Part shown: positions 9,790 to 19,597 of the stretch, piece by piece
Numbering within the stretch: position 1 is the first letter of the stretch
Layout: each line of letters begins with the position of its first letter
Source of the DNA: Xenoacremonium recifei
Taxonomy: Eukaryota; Ascomycota; Sordariomycetes; Hypocreales; Nectriaceae
Direction of reading: 5' to 3'
Length of the DNA: 64,000 nucleotides
Assembly: GCA_012184525.1 (NCBI GenBank)
Contig: WOFQ01000024.1
Span: forward strand, 372,001 to 436,000
The notes under the pieces: generated by a model
Told to the model about the DNA's origin: nothing
What the model saw: only the letters and a program-made list of their open reading frames with translations
Databases searched by the model: none
Translations under genes and position numbers: made by a program

Positions 9790-12198
9790 ATGACGATCCA
9801 GGCTGCCCGCTTCACCCCAGAGGTTCTCCTCTCGGCCCCGCGCCGCTCAGCAGCCGTTCCAAATCCCTCGGGCAAGCTTCTTCTCTACACGGTATTTACC
9901 TACAATTGCGAAGGTTCACGGGCTGGATTGACGAGATTGTACAACAGGTCTCCTCATACTCCTTTGAGAAGCACGCGAAGTCCTCACAGATCCGCGTTCT
10001 CAACATTGCCGACGGAACGTCCTTCCTCGTGTCAGAAGACCTGGATGCTCGGGACCCCGTCTGGCTCACAGATAATGAAGTTGCCTTCGTGAAAAGCGGC
10101 GATAACAACGCCACCACCCTGGTCGCTCTAGACGTCACAGACAAGAAGGCCGAGTGAGCAAAGCCCTTCCAAAGCCCCTACCTCCCGCACGATCGTCGTT
10201 CGTACTAATATCGTCCCTCATACCCCAGACCATATGAGATTGAAGCATTCGGAGGCTCCATCGCAAATCTCAAGACCAAAAGGCTCTCGGACGATGAAAT
10301 TGCCTTCTGCTGCTCGGCGCCCACGACGCCCAGCGGGCAGATGTACTCGCCAGCGAATGAGCCCAAATCTTGGTCTTCGGCCAAGGTATACACCAGTCTT
10401 TTTGTACGTCACTGGGACACCTGGTCAACGCCAAACCAAGATTCTCTCTGGTACGGGTTGATTGTCAGAAAAGACGGAAAGTGGAGTTTCAAGTCTCCCG
10501 GTCTGATCAATCTCCTGGATGGCCTCAGGCTCAGATGTCCCGTTCCCCCCTTCGGCGGCGCGAGTGATTTCGATATTTCTGCCACAGGTATCATCTTTGT
10601 CGCCAAAGACCCTCACTTGAATCCAGCTCGCTACACAAAGACTGATGTCTACTATGTATCTCTGGATTCATGGACTGAAAGATCGGCTCTCCCCGAGATA
10701 ATCAAAACTGGCCACTTGATGGGTTATAGTCTATCCCCAGTCTTTTCAAGCGATGGACGAAAGATTGCGTTTGCCAGAATGAGAAGCCAAAAATATGAGT
10801 CCGACAAGCCAAGGTTGCTACTCGTCCCCGACATCACCGACCTCAGTAATGTGCAAGAATTCTATGAGACGGAAGATGGCGAGGGTGGTTGGGACCTTCG
10901 GCCAGACTCGCTCCTGTGGGGTGAGAATGACGACGTGCTGTACGTTACTGCAGAAAAGCATGGAAGAATGGTTCTCTGGGAACTACCTTCGGACCCTTTG
11001 AAAGCCAAGAAACTTCCACGAGCCATCCACCAAGAGGGTTGTGTCGTTGAGGCGCATCGGTTGGGAGACACCGGTTCACTCTTCATCACGTCCAAGTCTC
11101 GCATCGAGAGTTCCAGCTATGGCATCCTTGACCCCAAGAATAGGAGCGTTAAGGTCATCTCGGCTAGCGCAAAGAACGGTAAGTCTTTCGGCCTCTCACC
11201 CTCCCAGTGCTCGGAAATCTGGTATCCTGGCTCTTGCGGATACGAAAACCATGCTCTCGTCATGACCCCGTCGCACTTCAACCCCGCGAAGAAGTATCCT
11301 TTGGCGTTTCTGATCCACGGAGGGCCGCAGTCCGCGTGGGCTGATGACTGGAGCACTCGATGGAATCCAGCCATCTTTGCAGAGCAAGGGTACGTTGTGG
11401 TCTGCCCCAACCCGACAGGCAGCACAGGGTACGGCCAGAAACATGAAGATGCGATCAAGGGCAATTGGGGCGGTAAACCATACGACGATCTGGTAAAATG
11501 TTTCGAGTTCATCGAGAGCGATATGAAATACGTTGACACAAAGAGGGCCGTTGCTCTCGGAGCGTCTTACGGCGGGTACATGATCAGTATGTTGGATCCG
11601 GTTCCTGACATTCGAGCAAGCTGACGCAGAAGATAGACTGGATCCAAGGCCATGATCTTGGGCGTAAATTCAAGGCTCTGGTGTGCCATGACGGCGTCTT
11701 CTCGACCCAGAACCAGTGGTCGACCGAAGAGCTGTTCTTCCCCGAACATGACTTCTGCGGTACACTCTGGCACAACCGACCGGAGTATGAGAAATGGGAC
11801 CCCTCAAAGCATACAGGGAAATGGGAGACACCAATGCTTGTACGGATGATTCACAAACTGAAACCCTTGGTAACCGATTGAAGAGGTGACTGACGGCTGT
11901 CAAAGGTCATCCACAACGAACTCGATTACAGGCTTCCCATTTCGGAGGGACTCGCAATGTTCAACGTGCTGCAAGCCCGTGGCGTGCCGAGCAAGTTTGT
12001 CATGTTTCCCGATGAGAACCACGTGAGTTGGCAGATTCCCCAAAACACTTGTGCCATCATCTAATCTGTCGATAGTGGGTGTTGAAGGCCGAGAACTCTT
12101 TGGTGTGGCATAAGGAGGTGCTTGGTTGGATCAATAAGTATAGCGGCATCTCTGGCGAAGCGAAACCAGAGTCTCAGACGATTCCTCTCACGGCGTAG
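9790..12198 (+). CDS. Dipeptidyl-peptidase 5-like serine peptidase (family S9)
   Basis: Six exons (9790-9891, 9948-10153, 10229-11586, 11637-11839, 11906-12022, 12076-12198) encode 702 residues. The N-terminal half reads as a beta-propeller of the S9C/DPP5 type (PVWLTDNEVAF, LSPVFSSDGRKIAFARMRS). The C-terminal alpha/beta-hydrolase domain has FLIHGGPQSAWADDW, the nucleophile elbow GASYGGYM (Ser), the Asp of HNELDYRLP and the His of PDENHWVL, so the triad is complete. DPP5 enzymes remove X-Ala, His-Ser and similar dipeptides. The well-known Aspergillus DppV is secreted, but this N-terminus (MTIQAARFTPEVLL) has no signal peptide, so a cytosolic role is more likely (inference). Intron 4 interrupts just before the catalytic Asp region, and intron 5 directly after the catalytic His codon. 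Confidence 0.88.
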
Positions 12199-12736
12199 AA
12201 GCCGTGGCAACAGATCTGATAAAGACTGTTGGATTGGGAGGGGCCAGCAAGCGTTGAATATTGAGTGACTGATGTGGAAAGAGAGATTCAGCCATGATGA
12301 CTGGCTGTAAGCGGAAGATATTTGATTTCGTATTACAAGTCCGGGCTTTGGAGTATATAACACTGCCCGGAGGAACGATAGCGTACTATTATTATGATGA
12401 GCTTATGCTCCTCGTCTCGGTGTCGCTCGTCCATTTTATGGGTGGGTAGCAGCTCTGGGCACAGTGGTTAAGTGCCAATCGTGGTAAATCGCACTGTGAC
12501 TGCCGCGACATTGGGAAGGCTACTGCCGCCTCTCGGATTTCTTGCAATCCACATCGGCAAACCTTCACCAGCTTGCAACGTAGCAAATTCACAACGAGAC
12601 CTTCGGCGCCTGGGACGAGCATGAGCTGCGAGAGCCGAAAAATCTCCAGCGGATGACGTCCCAGCACGCGCGACACTGGCGCAACGAAATTTCGACACCA
12701 TAACGGCTCGATTTACATACACACGACAACAGCAAT
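12199..12736. other. Intergenic region between the peptidase and TAF3-like genes
   Basis: About 540 bp with the peptidase 3' region and the leader of the next gene. The minus-strand ORFs here have no recognisable features. Confidence 0.5.
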
Positions 12737-13492
12737 ATGGCATCGCAAACGACAGTATTCCATGCGCTGCTCCGGCCATCAATCCTGCAGATACTGCGCG
12801 CTACGGGCTATCACTCGACGCGACCAGCGGTGCTGGACTCGCTGACGGACCTGGCGGCGCGGTATCTGCTGACGCTTTGCGAGGGCACGGCGGCGCACGC
12901 GACGCACAATCATGGGCAGAGCGCCGACTTCGACATAACGGACGTGCGGCTGGCGCTACAAGATGCGGGGGCTTTGCTGCCGTGCCGTACGGCGGCTGAG
13001 GAGGAGTGGCTGGGCGAGGAGGACTTGAGAGGCGTGGAGGAGTTTGTGGCGTGGTTTGGGGGGGAACGCATGAAGGAGATGATGGAGCATGGGAATGGCG
13101 ATGGAGAGGCTGATGCGACAGACTACCTCAACGGTGAGCTTCCTGGGAATGCTACCTGGAGATACGTTAGGAGATGGTGCTGACAGGCGAGGACAGCGCT
13201 CAAAAAGAAACACAGCAAGACGGGCGACGACGCCAAGTACCACGGCACGATCCTGGGGCGCGGTCTCGACAGCGTGGCCGAGGTACAGGTCGAGGGCGGA
13301 CCGGTTACGAGCATCCGCGACTGGATCCTGAAGCGCAGCAGCTCTGTCGAATCAGACTCAATAACTCCCGAGGTGGACGAGACGCAAAGGCAGGGCGTGA
13401 ACGGACATATTGGCCTCGACGACGACGATGATTCCTCTCTTAGCTCGATGGGGGATCGGCTGGGCAACGTGGACGACATGGACCTGTCGTAG
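12737..13492 (+). CDS. TAF3-like bromodomain-associated histone-fold protein
   Basis: Two exons (12737-13133, 13197-13492) encode 230 residues. Residues about 7-85 form a histone fold of the bromodomain-associated (BTP) type: FHALLRPSILQILRATGYHS, VLDSLTDLAARYL, then SADFDITDVRLALQDAGAL. This arrangement is typical of TFIID subunit TAF3 in fungi, which pairs with TAF10; TAF8 has a similar fold and is the main alternative. The second exon carries a conserved short segment (LKKKHSKTGDDAKYHGTILG, then ITSIRDWIL-like TSIRDWIL) and an acidic tail. No PHD finger is present, as expected for fungal TAF3. The ATG at 12737 is the first in frame and starts the histone fold almost at once. Confidence 0.8.
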
Positions 13493-13734
13493 TGCGTCTC
13501 GTGGATAGGGAGATAGTGTTGGGCTGGTTTACTTGCATAGCGTTGGCGTTTAGGTTGAATGGAACGGATGGGCTCTTCAAAGGGGCGTGGCATCTAGGTT
13601 ACTTGCTTTGAGGGATAAAGATGTGAAAAGATTTCTTGGTATTTTCGAATCGATAATGCTTGAATGGTGAAGTCATAGGGATTTAAAGGTTCGGACCCAT
13701 GGGAAGATGAGAGACATGAAGTTGAAGGATCTAG

Positions 13735-13835
13735 ATGAAGGTTGAGGATCAAGGTAGTGGTTAAGGATCCAGATGGAAATTAGGGATCTAGGTAAGGATT
13801 GGGAGTCCAGATGGAGATTAGGGGTCCAGGTAAAT
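13735..13835 (+). repeat. Degenerate tandem repeat, GATTAGGGATCCAGGTA-like units
   Basis: Several loosely repeated units of about 25-28 bp combine a (g/a)attagg(g/a) block and a (g/a)(g/t)(a/t)tc(c/t)ag(a/g)t block. The same vocabulary reappears at 14760-14830 and 15420-15515, so three separated blocks share one ancestral repeat. Confidence 0.6.
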
Positions 13836-14080
13836 ATTATGAACTCTGATTCTCTTCTTATATACAAGGACTGCCATGAGCGTCGACCAAGTCGCAGCTG
13901 CGCGTCAAACGAGTTCGCGTCGATCTGCCGATTGGCTCAAGGCCATCCAGATGTCTTGGCTCTTTTTGCCTGTTTTCCAGGCTCGCTGGGGGATCACTTG
14001 CGCTTCTTTGGGGGATTGTCAGGTTTTGGATCTTCCCCAGACCAGGCCGTGAACTGGGAATTTTGCTTGTCCAGGTTATT

Positions 14081-14401
14081 TCAGTATGGGAGATTTAGGT
14101 TCGATCTGGGAAACAGGCGCTGTGACTTGTCGTCCCGATTCTGATGGCTCCTCCTCGGTGTGCTGCCCGACTTGATGGTGTATAGCTTTGGCGCAACTGA
14201 CCTCCACTCCTGCTTCTCTTCAGGGTTCACGAACTTATTATAAAGTTCACATTCTCTCGCGAAATCTTGGTACCATTCTTCTTCGGTGGCCTGTGCTGAT
14301 CGGCCAGCACCGTGCTCGACGCACTTGTAGGGAGGATACTCGTCGTCGTCGTCTTTCCGCCTGTTGCTTTGCTTCGTGCGTCCGCGTGCTCGCGACATCA
14401 T
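14081..14401 (-). CDS. Doubtful uncharacterised ORF in the repeat island
   Basis: A 106-codon ATG-initiated ORF, not recognised. It is highly charged: a basic start (MMSRARGRTKQSNRRK), an acidic DDDDE run, then a helical-looking stretch with EEEWYQDFARECELYNKF. The sequence continues beyond the stop in other frames with coding-like text. One reading ends in a nuclear-localisation-like PPKKRK at 13994; another would need an intron from about 14125. The true 3' end is therefore unclear, and the ORF may be a broken fragment of an element gene. No homology-based claim is made. Confidence 0.3.
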   Translation of the reverse strand: MMSRARGRTKQSNRRKDDDDEYPPYKCVEHGAGRSAQATEEEWYQDFARECELYNKFVNPEEKQEWRSVAPKLYTIKSGSTPRRSHQNRDDKSQRLFPRSNLNLPY

Positions 14402-14654
14402 GGCTGTTGTGAGAGTGTTTCGAGGCGAATACTGGTAGTGCAGTGTGATAAGTTGATGCGAGAAATAAGAGTTATGCCTAAGGTCGGCGCGAGATATGTT
14501 GAGGTGAGCTCGAGATGTGGTGTGGTGAAGAGAAGAAGTTCGGAGATCTATTGGAGCAGTTCTGAATATGAATATGAATAAGCTGCTAGACCATACTAGC
14601 TCTTTCCTGAATTTCCTTTTTCCTATATATCTGCTTGGATTCGTGAATCACCCA

Positions 14655-14830
14655 GCACCTCAAGCTGATTCACTTATACTAGGCCTCAAACTGATTCACT
14701 TATACCAGTACCTTAAGCTGATCCACTGATACTAATACCTTACTGATTCACTTATATATTAGGGACTTGGATAGATATTAGGGATTTGGATAGAAATTAG
14801 GGACTCGGATATAGATTAGAGGACTGGATA
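14655..14830 (+). repeat. Degenerate tandem repeats (CTCAAGCTGATTCACTTATAC-type, then ATTAGGGA-type)
   Basis: Four decayed units of about 28-30 bp built on 'cctcaagctgattcactta' run from 14655 to 14762. They are followed by units built on 'gatattagggatttgga' to about 14830. The same two unit types recur together at 15342-15515, on the other side of the coiled-coil relic. Confidence 0.65.
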
Positions 14831-15316
14831 TCGTCTGCAGAGTCAAGGGCGTTCTCGAACCGGCCACCACACAACCCTCCTCCAAAAGCCACCAACTAAG
14901 CCAGCCCAGCAGCTAACCCGTCGCCACTGGCCAACAATCCGGCGCGGTCTCCTGCCCGGGCTCCAGAGAGAACTGCGGTCTATAATGGACCCTAGTTTAC
15001 AAAGCAAGAGATAATGCTTGCAGTTGCAGAGGCCCAGGATCGGCTGCTGCTAGACGAGGTCAGGAAGTTGAATAAAAGGGTAGATGCCCTTGAGGCGCCG
15101 GTGTCCTTACAGGACACCCGGATGGAAAATCTTTCTCTCTTGAGGGAAGAGGGCTTTAAGATCCTGCTGGAGAAGTTCAAAGAACTAACTTTGATGATTA
15201 CAACCAGGGTCGGCACCGACGCCAATGCCAACCCGGTGCCAAAGCTTTCGGTGAAGATGGATAAGTTCAAGGAGCAAATGCAGGATCTCAAAGATCGCTT
15301 GGAGGCAGTCGAGTAG
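14831..15316 (+). pseudogene. Relic coding segment with a coiled coil and two in-frame nonsense codons
   Basis: One reading frame is coding-like across about 160 codons but is interrupted by TAA at 14897-14899 and TAG at 14993-14995. The first part is Pro/Ala/Ser-rich (ANPSPLANNPARSPARAPER). The second part, from the ATG at 15014, is a 100-codon heptad-rich coiled coil (DRLLLDEVRKLNKRVDALEA, and FKEQMQDLKDRLEAVE at the end). Both stops could arise from CAA or CAG by C-to-T change, the kind left by repeat-induced point mutation; this is an inference from only two sites. Either this is a decayed element gene or only the 100-codon part is translated. It lies between two copies of the same repeat pair. 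Confidence 0.45.
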
Positions 15317-15341
15317 GCTCTTGCTCAGTCGGACGAAAAAA

Positions 15342-15515
15342 AGTCAGCACCTTAAGCTAATTCACTATGCCAGTGCCTCAAGCTGAATCACACATCGAGC
15401 TGAATCACTTACACTAGTAGATTAAAGTCAAGGATTCAGGTAAAGATTAGGGAAGTAGATCAGGGTTAATGGCCCAGGTGAAGATTAGGGAATTAGAAGG
15501 AGATCAGGGAGTTAG
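15342..15515 (+). repeat. Second copy of the paired degenerate repeats
   Basis: The 'ccttaagctaattcact / cctcaagctgaatcac' units (15345-15415) are followed by 'aagattagggaa' units (15425-15515). Order and orientation match 14655-14830. The two copies flank the coiled-coil relic and may be decayed direct terminal repeats of one element. Confidence 0.6.
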
Positions 15516-15983
15516 GTATATATAATAGTGTCTTTCAGGAGATCTACAGTATAATCTGTCTCGGGTCTATCTGCCTAGGATACCTGGGTAGGCCCCTCCC
15601 GCTTAGACCTCTCGAATTCCGTCTTAGATTAGTTATAGTATTTCTGCCATAGATATTATAACTTGCTCTTAGAAGTAAAAGAATAATATAATCTCATAAT
15701 AATTTTAGAATAAATATCTCTTATATAATGCTATTCTATTCTGATAACTTCTCTGATAATATTTAGGATATAATCGGAATACCTTAAAGTTCATATTCAT
15801 ATCTATAATATCAGTATCTCCTAAACTTGATCTACGTGTATGCCTCGAGGGACACAGAGACTCGCTACATAAACGGACACATATTTGGGCATTGGAAAGT
15901 ACAGGAACTGTCAGAGTACCTAATTTCAGATGTTGAAGTGCGCACGAGTGACTCGTTATTTGCATGAGAGATGCACGAGTGTC

Positions 15984-16153
15984 ATATGTGCACACAGGTT
16001 GTATATGCACACGGGTTGTATATGCACACGGGTTGTATATGCACACGGGTTGTATATGCACACGGGTTGTATATGCACACGGGTTGTATATGCACACGGG
16101 TTGTATATGCACACGGGTTGTATATGCACACGGGTTGTATGTGCACATTGATT
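15984..16153 (+). repeat. 17-bp minisatellite, eight perfect units plus two degenerate end units
   Basis: The unit gtatatgcacacgggtt repeats perfectly from 16001 to 16136 (eight copies). A variant copy lies before it (15984-16000) and another after it (16137-16153). The unit has no stop in any forward frame and 17 is not a multiple of 3, so all three forward frames and one reverse frame stay open, with a 17-residue protein period. ORFs called here are an artefact of this. Perfect identity in the middle and decay at the ends suggests recent expansion. Confidence 0.95.
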
Positions 16154-16159
16154 CGTATA

Positions 16160-16560
16160 TAAACTGACTTAATTCAACCAGAATCCAGCCTAGAATGCGC
16201 GCCAATCGTCTTAATTCGATGGGAATCTGGCTGAAAGTGCACACTTGTGACCTAATTCTAGTAGAATCCGGGTTAAAATACATACAGTTCGATTGCATTT
16301 GATTGGAACTCGGTCCAAGGTGCGCACGATTCGGCTTAGATTGCGTGCAAAGTTGCTTGATTTCTATGGAAAATCGTTGAATTCGCACAGGATATATCTC
16401 GATTCTCACAAGAAATAGCTTAATTCACACAGGGGAACCTCTTTATTTGCATACAGAATTTCGTTATTTACATTGAGAACCTCGTTACTTGTATAAGGAG
16501 CCTCTCTATTTGCATAGAAATTTCCTTCTGCAGGCCCAGGTGCGTCGAGAATACCTCTGT
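16160..16560 (+). repeat. Longer decayed repeats downstream of the minisatellite
   Basis: Irregular units contain '(c/t)ttaattc' followed by '(g/t)ggaat(c/a)' and a 'gtgcacac / gcgcacga' segment. They give way to 'cctcgttacttgtata / cctctctatttgcat' units near 16440-16530. Spacing is variable (about 25-60 bp) and identity low. They share the gcacac core with the minisatellite, which may have arisen from them. Confidence 0.45.
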
Positions 16561-16857
16561 TTAAATGGAATAATTGGCATTGATGTTTGTTCTCGATGCC
16601 CAGCCCAGTGGGTCTTGTATTTTGGCCTACGTTCTGCGGTCAAAAACGCATCCACTTTTTATCTGCAGGCCAATCGTTGTAAGATATGGGGCTTCTGCAA
16701 AGTCTCACGCAAGACGAAGTAGAGTGAAACTTCCTGTACTCCGTAATAATACAAGTAACGGCAGAGTGTAGACATATTGCTCCTATATAAAGTTGCGAGC
16801 GTTGCCTGAGATGTTGACATATATAGTACAAGATTAATATTACACGCCGGACTGTTA

Positions 16858-19302
16858 TCATTTCTTCCGCCCCTGGCTGAGCAACTCAAACACGCCCATC
16901 TGCTCAGCCGCCTCGAGGAACACTCTGCGTTTCTCATCCTCATCGCCGCCTGTCGGCCAGAACTGTTGCTGCAGATATGAAAACAGCGCCTCAGCACGCC
17001 GCCCGTCCTCCAGTTTCGACGCATCACCACCCACCGAGGCCAGCAGCGCGCGCTCCATACTGCGCTTGGCGGCAAGTAGACGGCTGCGTGCGGCGGGTGT
17101 GTCCCACGATAGTTTGGTGGTGCCGAGGACCATTTCTAGTACGAGCGTCTCAGGGGGAAGAAAGTGGAATAGGTCACGTAGTGCGGTGAGAGCGACGATG
17201 AGGCCAATGGGATCGCGCACGCGGCGGAACGTGTGAAGGATCTTGCGTGCGAGCTGGCCATCCATGCCTCCTTCGCTTGCAAAGACGTGCTGGAAGCGGG
17301 CTGTCTCAGCGAAGAGCGCTCGCGTTGAGGTGGCTTCGGCCTCGAGAGCTGAGGGCGGGATGACCTGAAGGCGGTTGATGCCCAGTGTCTTCCAGAGAGC
17401 ACTGAATGTATAGGGGTCAGGGGCTATGCCATGCTCCGTGACAAAAGTGTGATATTGCTCAAGAGCTTCCTTGGCTTGACCAGCCTGGATGTAAGATTCC
17501 AATAGCTGGTTCATCATGAAAGCGTCGGTCTTGATCTCTGCATCCCGGAAGGCCGCCCAGAGCGCCTCAAGCCGGCTCAGCAGACCCCGTAGACGATAAT
17601 TCTCTGCCATAAGTGAGAATGTCTCTCGAGTTGCTCGAGGGAGAGGCGCCACGCCCGACTCGGAGACAACCTCGACGTTCTCGCCCCGTCGCTGCTTGAC
17701 AAAATTGATCCGTGAGTCAATCATGCCCCAAGCCAATTCATCAGCCCGGTCCAGGTCATCCACACCACCAGCACGTTGCCAGGCACCGATGAGTCCATTG
17801 AGATGAATGGGTGCTGCCTCAAGGCCCTTCTCTCGCATGAACTGGACGACGTGGAAAGCCCCAGTGAGATCCTTGGCTCCGATGAGACGCTTGAGCCATT
17901 TGCCAAAGAAGAACTTGTTTGCAACAACCGAGGGCATGAACTTCTGCTTCTTGAGATCGATTTCGCCGTCGCTCATCATGTCGACAAAGGCATACAAAGC
18001 ATTTTCGGTTTGATTGGCCGTCAAGAAGTAGGAGATTACTTGGTCGTAGTCGATGAGCTTCATATCTTGACCAAGGAACTCTCGCATTTGGCGGTATGTG
18101 TTCCATGCTCTTTCACGGCCCTCTTCGCTATCGAGCTCCGAGCACGTCCTGATGAGAGGCATCATGATGCGGGGATCCGTCTTCTTTTCTAGAAGTTTGT
18201 TGATGGCCCGCTGAGCCTGTTCCAGGTCTCCAAGGCGGCAGTACATCCGGACTCCGAGCTCCCAGAACTCTTTAAAGGTTTCAGCCCCTTCGTCGCCAAG
18301 TGTGCTGACGCATCGCTTCCAGTTTTCGAGCGCCTTGGATTCCCACCCATCGACAAATACGGCCTCGATTGTCAAGAGCTGCTGGGAGGGGCTCAGAGTG
18401 ACCCTGGCCTCGCTCATGTCTCTCGCCAGGAGAGCAATATGGGAAAGTCGGTTGCTGTTGATCGACTTATCGATCGCGAAAACTTGCCACAGAAGGTCCC
18501 AAACATCCTGCGGAACATGACTCCATCCATGGGCGAGCGACATACGTGCAGCATGGTATGCCTTATAGACACTGGAGATGCTCTTCTTCGTCAACGGAGA
18601 TTTGCGCATCTCCCGTGATGCCCGCGCCAGAACAGCATTCAGTCTCGAAATCTTCTTCCTTTGGTTGATCGTCCAGGGTTGCTTCTCAGGAATCTGGGGT
18701 ACTGGGGACCGAGATGCCAAGGTGCCATATGTCTGCAAGCCGGGAATTGAGTCCAGCTGCTCCAGGACCTCTGTAGGCAAGTCTGCACCTGTCCTCTCAA
18801 TTTCCTCATCAATGGACGCTCTGTATGCGTCCAATCGAGCCATGAGCTTCTCCACCTCTTCAACGCTCGTCATCTTCGTCAAGTCTCCAACGTGACTGAT
18901 GACATCTTGCAGTGCGCCCTTGTCTCCTTCACCCATCTTGCTTTGCAAACTAAGGAACTCATCCTTGAGCTCTGAAGCCTCCGCAAGAGCCTCATTCTTG
19001 GATAGCTCCGTCTTTCCTGCACTGCTCTGTTCGAAGAACCGAATCGAGAATGGAGTGTTCTCCTTCTTCAGTGTTGGGAGAGGCTGAGCCTGCTGAATAT
19101 TGTGCCTAGCATCGGTCCTCCTAGATCTCCGATCGGCGGGATTTGGTCCTGCTTGTTGCGCGGCAGCTTTCGAGGCCTGGGAGCTGTACGAGGCCGTCCA
19201 TTGCTGAGCAGCTGCTGGTCGTCGACGAATGGCTGCCAGACAGGAACGGCAAATGGTATCGTGACCGCCTCGTAGGTCGCGTATTAGGGGCCGTCCGGGC
19301 AT
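16858..19302 (-). CDS. Mitochondrial pentatricopeptide-repeat-like protein
   Basis: A single-exon 814-residue protein starting at the ATG at 19302. The N-terminus is rich in Arg, Ala and Ser and almost free of acidic residues for about 60 residues, as in a mitochondrial presequence, and includes a CxxC pair (ICRSCLAAIRRRP). The rest is largely helical, with repeated paired-helix units typical of PPR/TPR proteins: LIDYDQVISYFLTANQTENA, DLTGAFHVVQFMREKGL, AFMMNQLLESYIQAGQAKEA and TEHGIAPDPYTFSALWKTLG. Layout and size resemble the fungal complex I assembly factor CIA84, but I cannot confirm that by comparison; a mitochondrial RNA-processing or ribosome-associated PPR protein is the alternative. 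It is divergent to RCL1 across a 295-bp promoter. Confidence 0.82.
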   Translation of the reverse strand: MPGRPLIRDLRGGHDTICRSCLAAIRRRPAAAQQWTASYSSQASKAAAQQAGPNPADRRSRRTDARHNIQQAQPLPTLKKENTPFSIRFFEQSSAGKTELSKNEALAEASELKDEFLSLQSKMGEGDKGALQDVISHVGDLTKMTSVEEVEKLMARLDAYRASIDEEIERTGADLPTEVLEQLDSIPGLQTYGTLASRSPVPQIPEKQPWTINQRKKISRLNAVLARASREMRKSPLTKKSISSVYKAYHAARMSLAHGWSHVPQDVWDLLWQVFAIDKSINSNRLSHIALLARDMSEARVTLSPSQQLLTIEAVFVDGWESKALENWKRCVSTLGDEGAETFKEFWELGVRMYCRLGDLEQAQRAINKLLEKKTDPRIMMPLIRTCSELDSEEGRERAWNTYRQMREFLGQDMKLIDYDQVISYFLTANQTENALYAFVDMMSDGEIDLKKQKFMPSVVANKFFFGKWLKRLIGAKDLTGAFHVVQFMREKGLEAAPIHLNGLIGAWQRAGGVDDLDRADELAWGMIDSRINFVKQRRGENVEVVSESGVAPLPRATRETFSLMAENYRLRGLLSRLEALWAAFRDAEIKTDAFMMNQLLESYIQAGQAKEALEQYHTFVTEHGIAPDPYTFSALWKTLGINRLQVIPPSALEAEATSTRALFAETARFQHVFASEGGMDGQLARKILHTFRRVRDPIGLIVALTALRDLFHFLPPETLVLEMVLGTTKLSWDTPAARSRLLAAKRSMERALLASVGGDASKLEDGRRAEALFSYLQQQFWPTGGDEDEKRRVFLEAAEQMGVFELLSQGRKK

Positions 19303-19597
19303 GATATCAGGCTTAGGTCGTGCACATGGTAAGGCATAAGGACGTCGATGTTTTTTCGGTCGATGTTGGACAGACCCTGAACTTTTCCAGCTCTGGACTC
19401 ACAGACACGAAGTCGTCGAGCCTTATCGATAAGCCTCGAAATTCTGCAAGCTGCGAAAACATAGTGGGGATTACCTTCACCGCCTGCTCCTTTGGGGGAA
19501 TACACCTTCTGGCGCCCGGCAGAAAGATAATTTTTGTAGGAAAATCGCATCGCAAGCGACAGCGAACTTGCGCTCCTCAAATGATACCCAGACAACC
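19303..19597. promoter_or_regulatory. Shared divergent promoter of the PPR-like gene and RCL1
   Basis: Only 295 bp separate the two ATGs on opposite strands, so both promoters and leaders must lie here. No TATA box is obvious, as is common for housekeeping fungal promoters. Confidence 0.55.

Larger units (their letters stand above)
13493..16857. other. Gene-poor island of degenerate repeats and relic ORFs
   Basis: About 3.4 kb, visibly AT-richer than its surroundings. It contains three blocks of degenerate short repeats, a doubtful minus-strand ORF, a coiled-coil relic with nonsense codons, a 17-bp minisatellite and a tail of longer decayed repeats (all listed separately). No intact gene with a recognisable family was found. 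The pattern fits decayed mobile DNA, but no transposase or reverse transcriptase motif is visible. Confidence 0.65.

Noticed and set aside
15984..16153. CRISPR-like array
   Set aside because: The units are directly abutting with no spacers, and the host is a fungus.
15930..16167. Cys/His/Tyr-rich ORFs in three plus frames and a 234-codon minus ORF over the minisatellite
   Set aside because: A 17-bp unit without stops opens all these frames automatically; the peptides are pure repeat translation.
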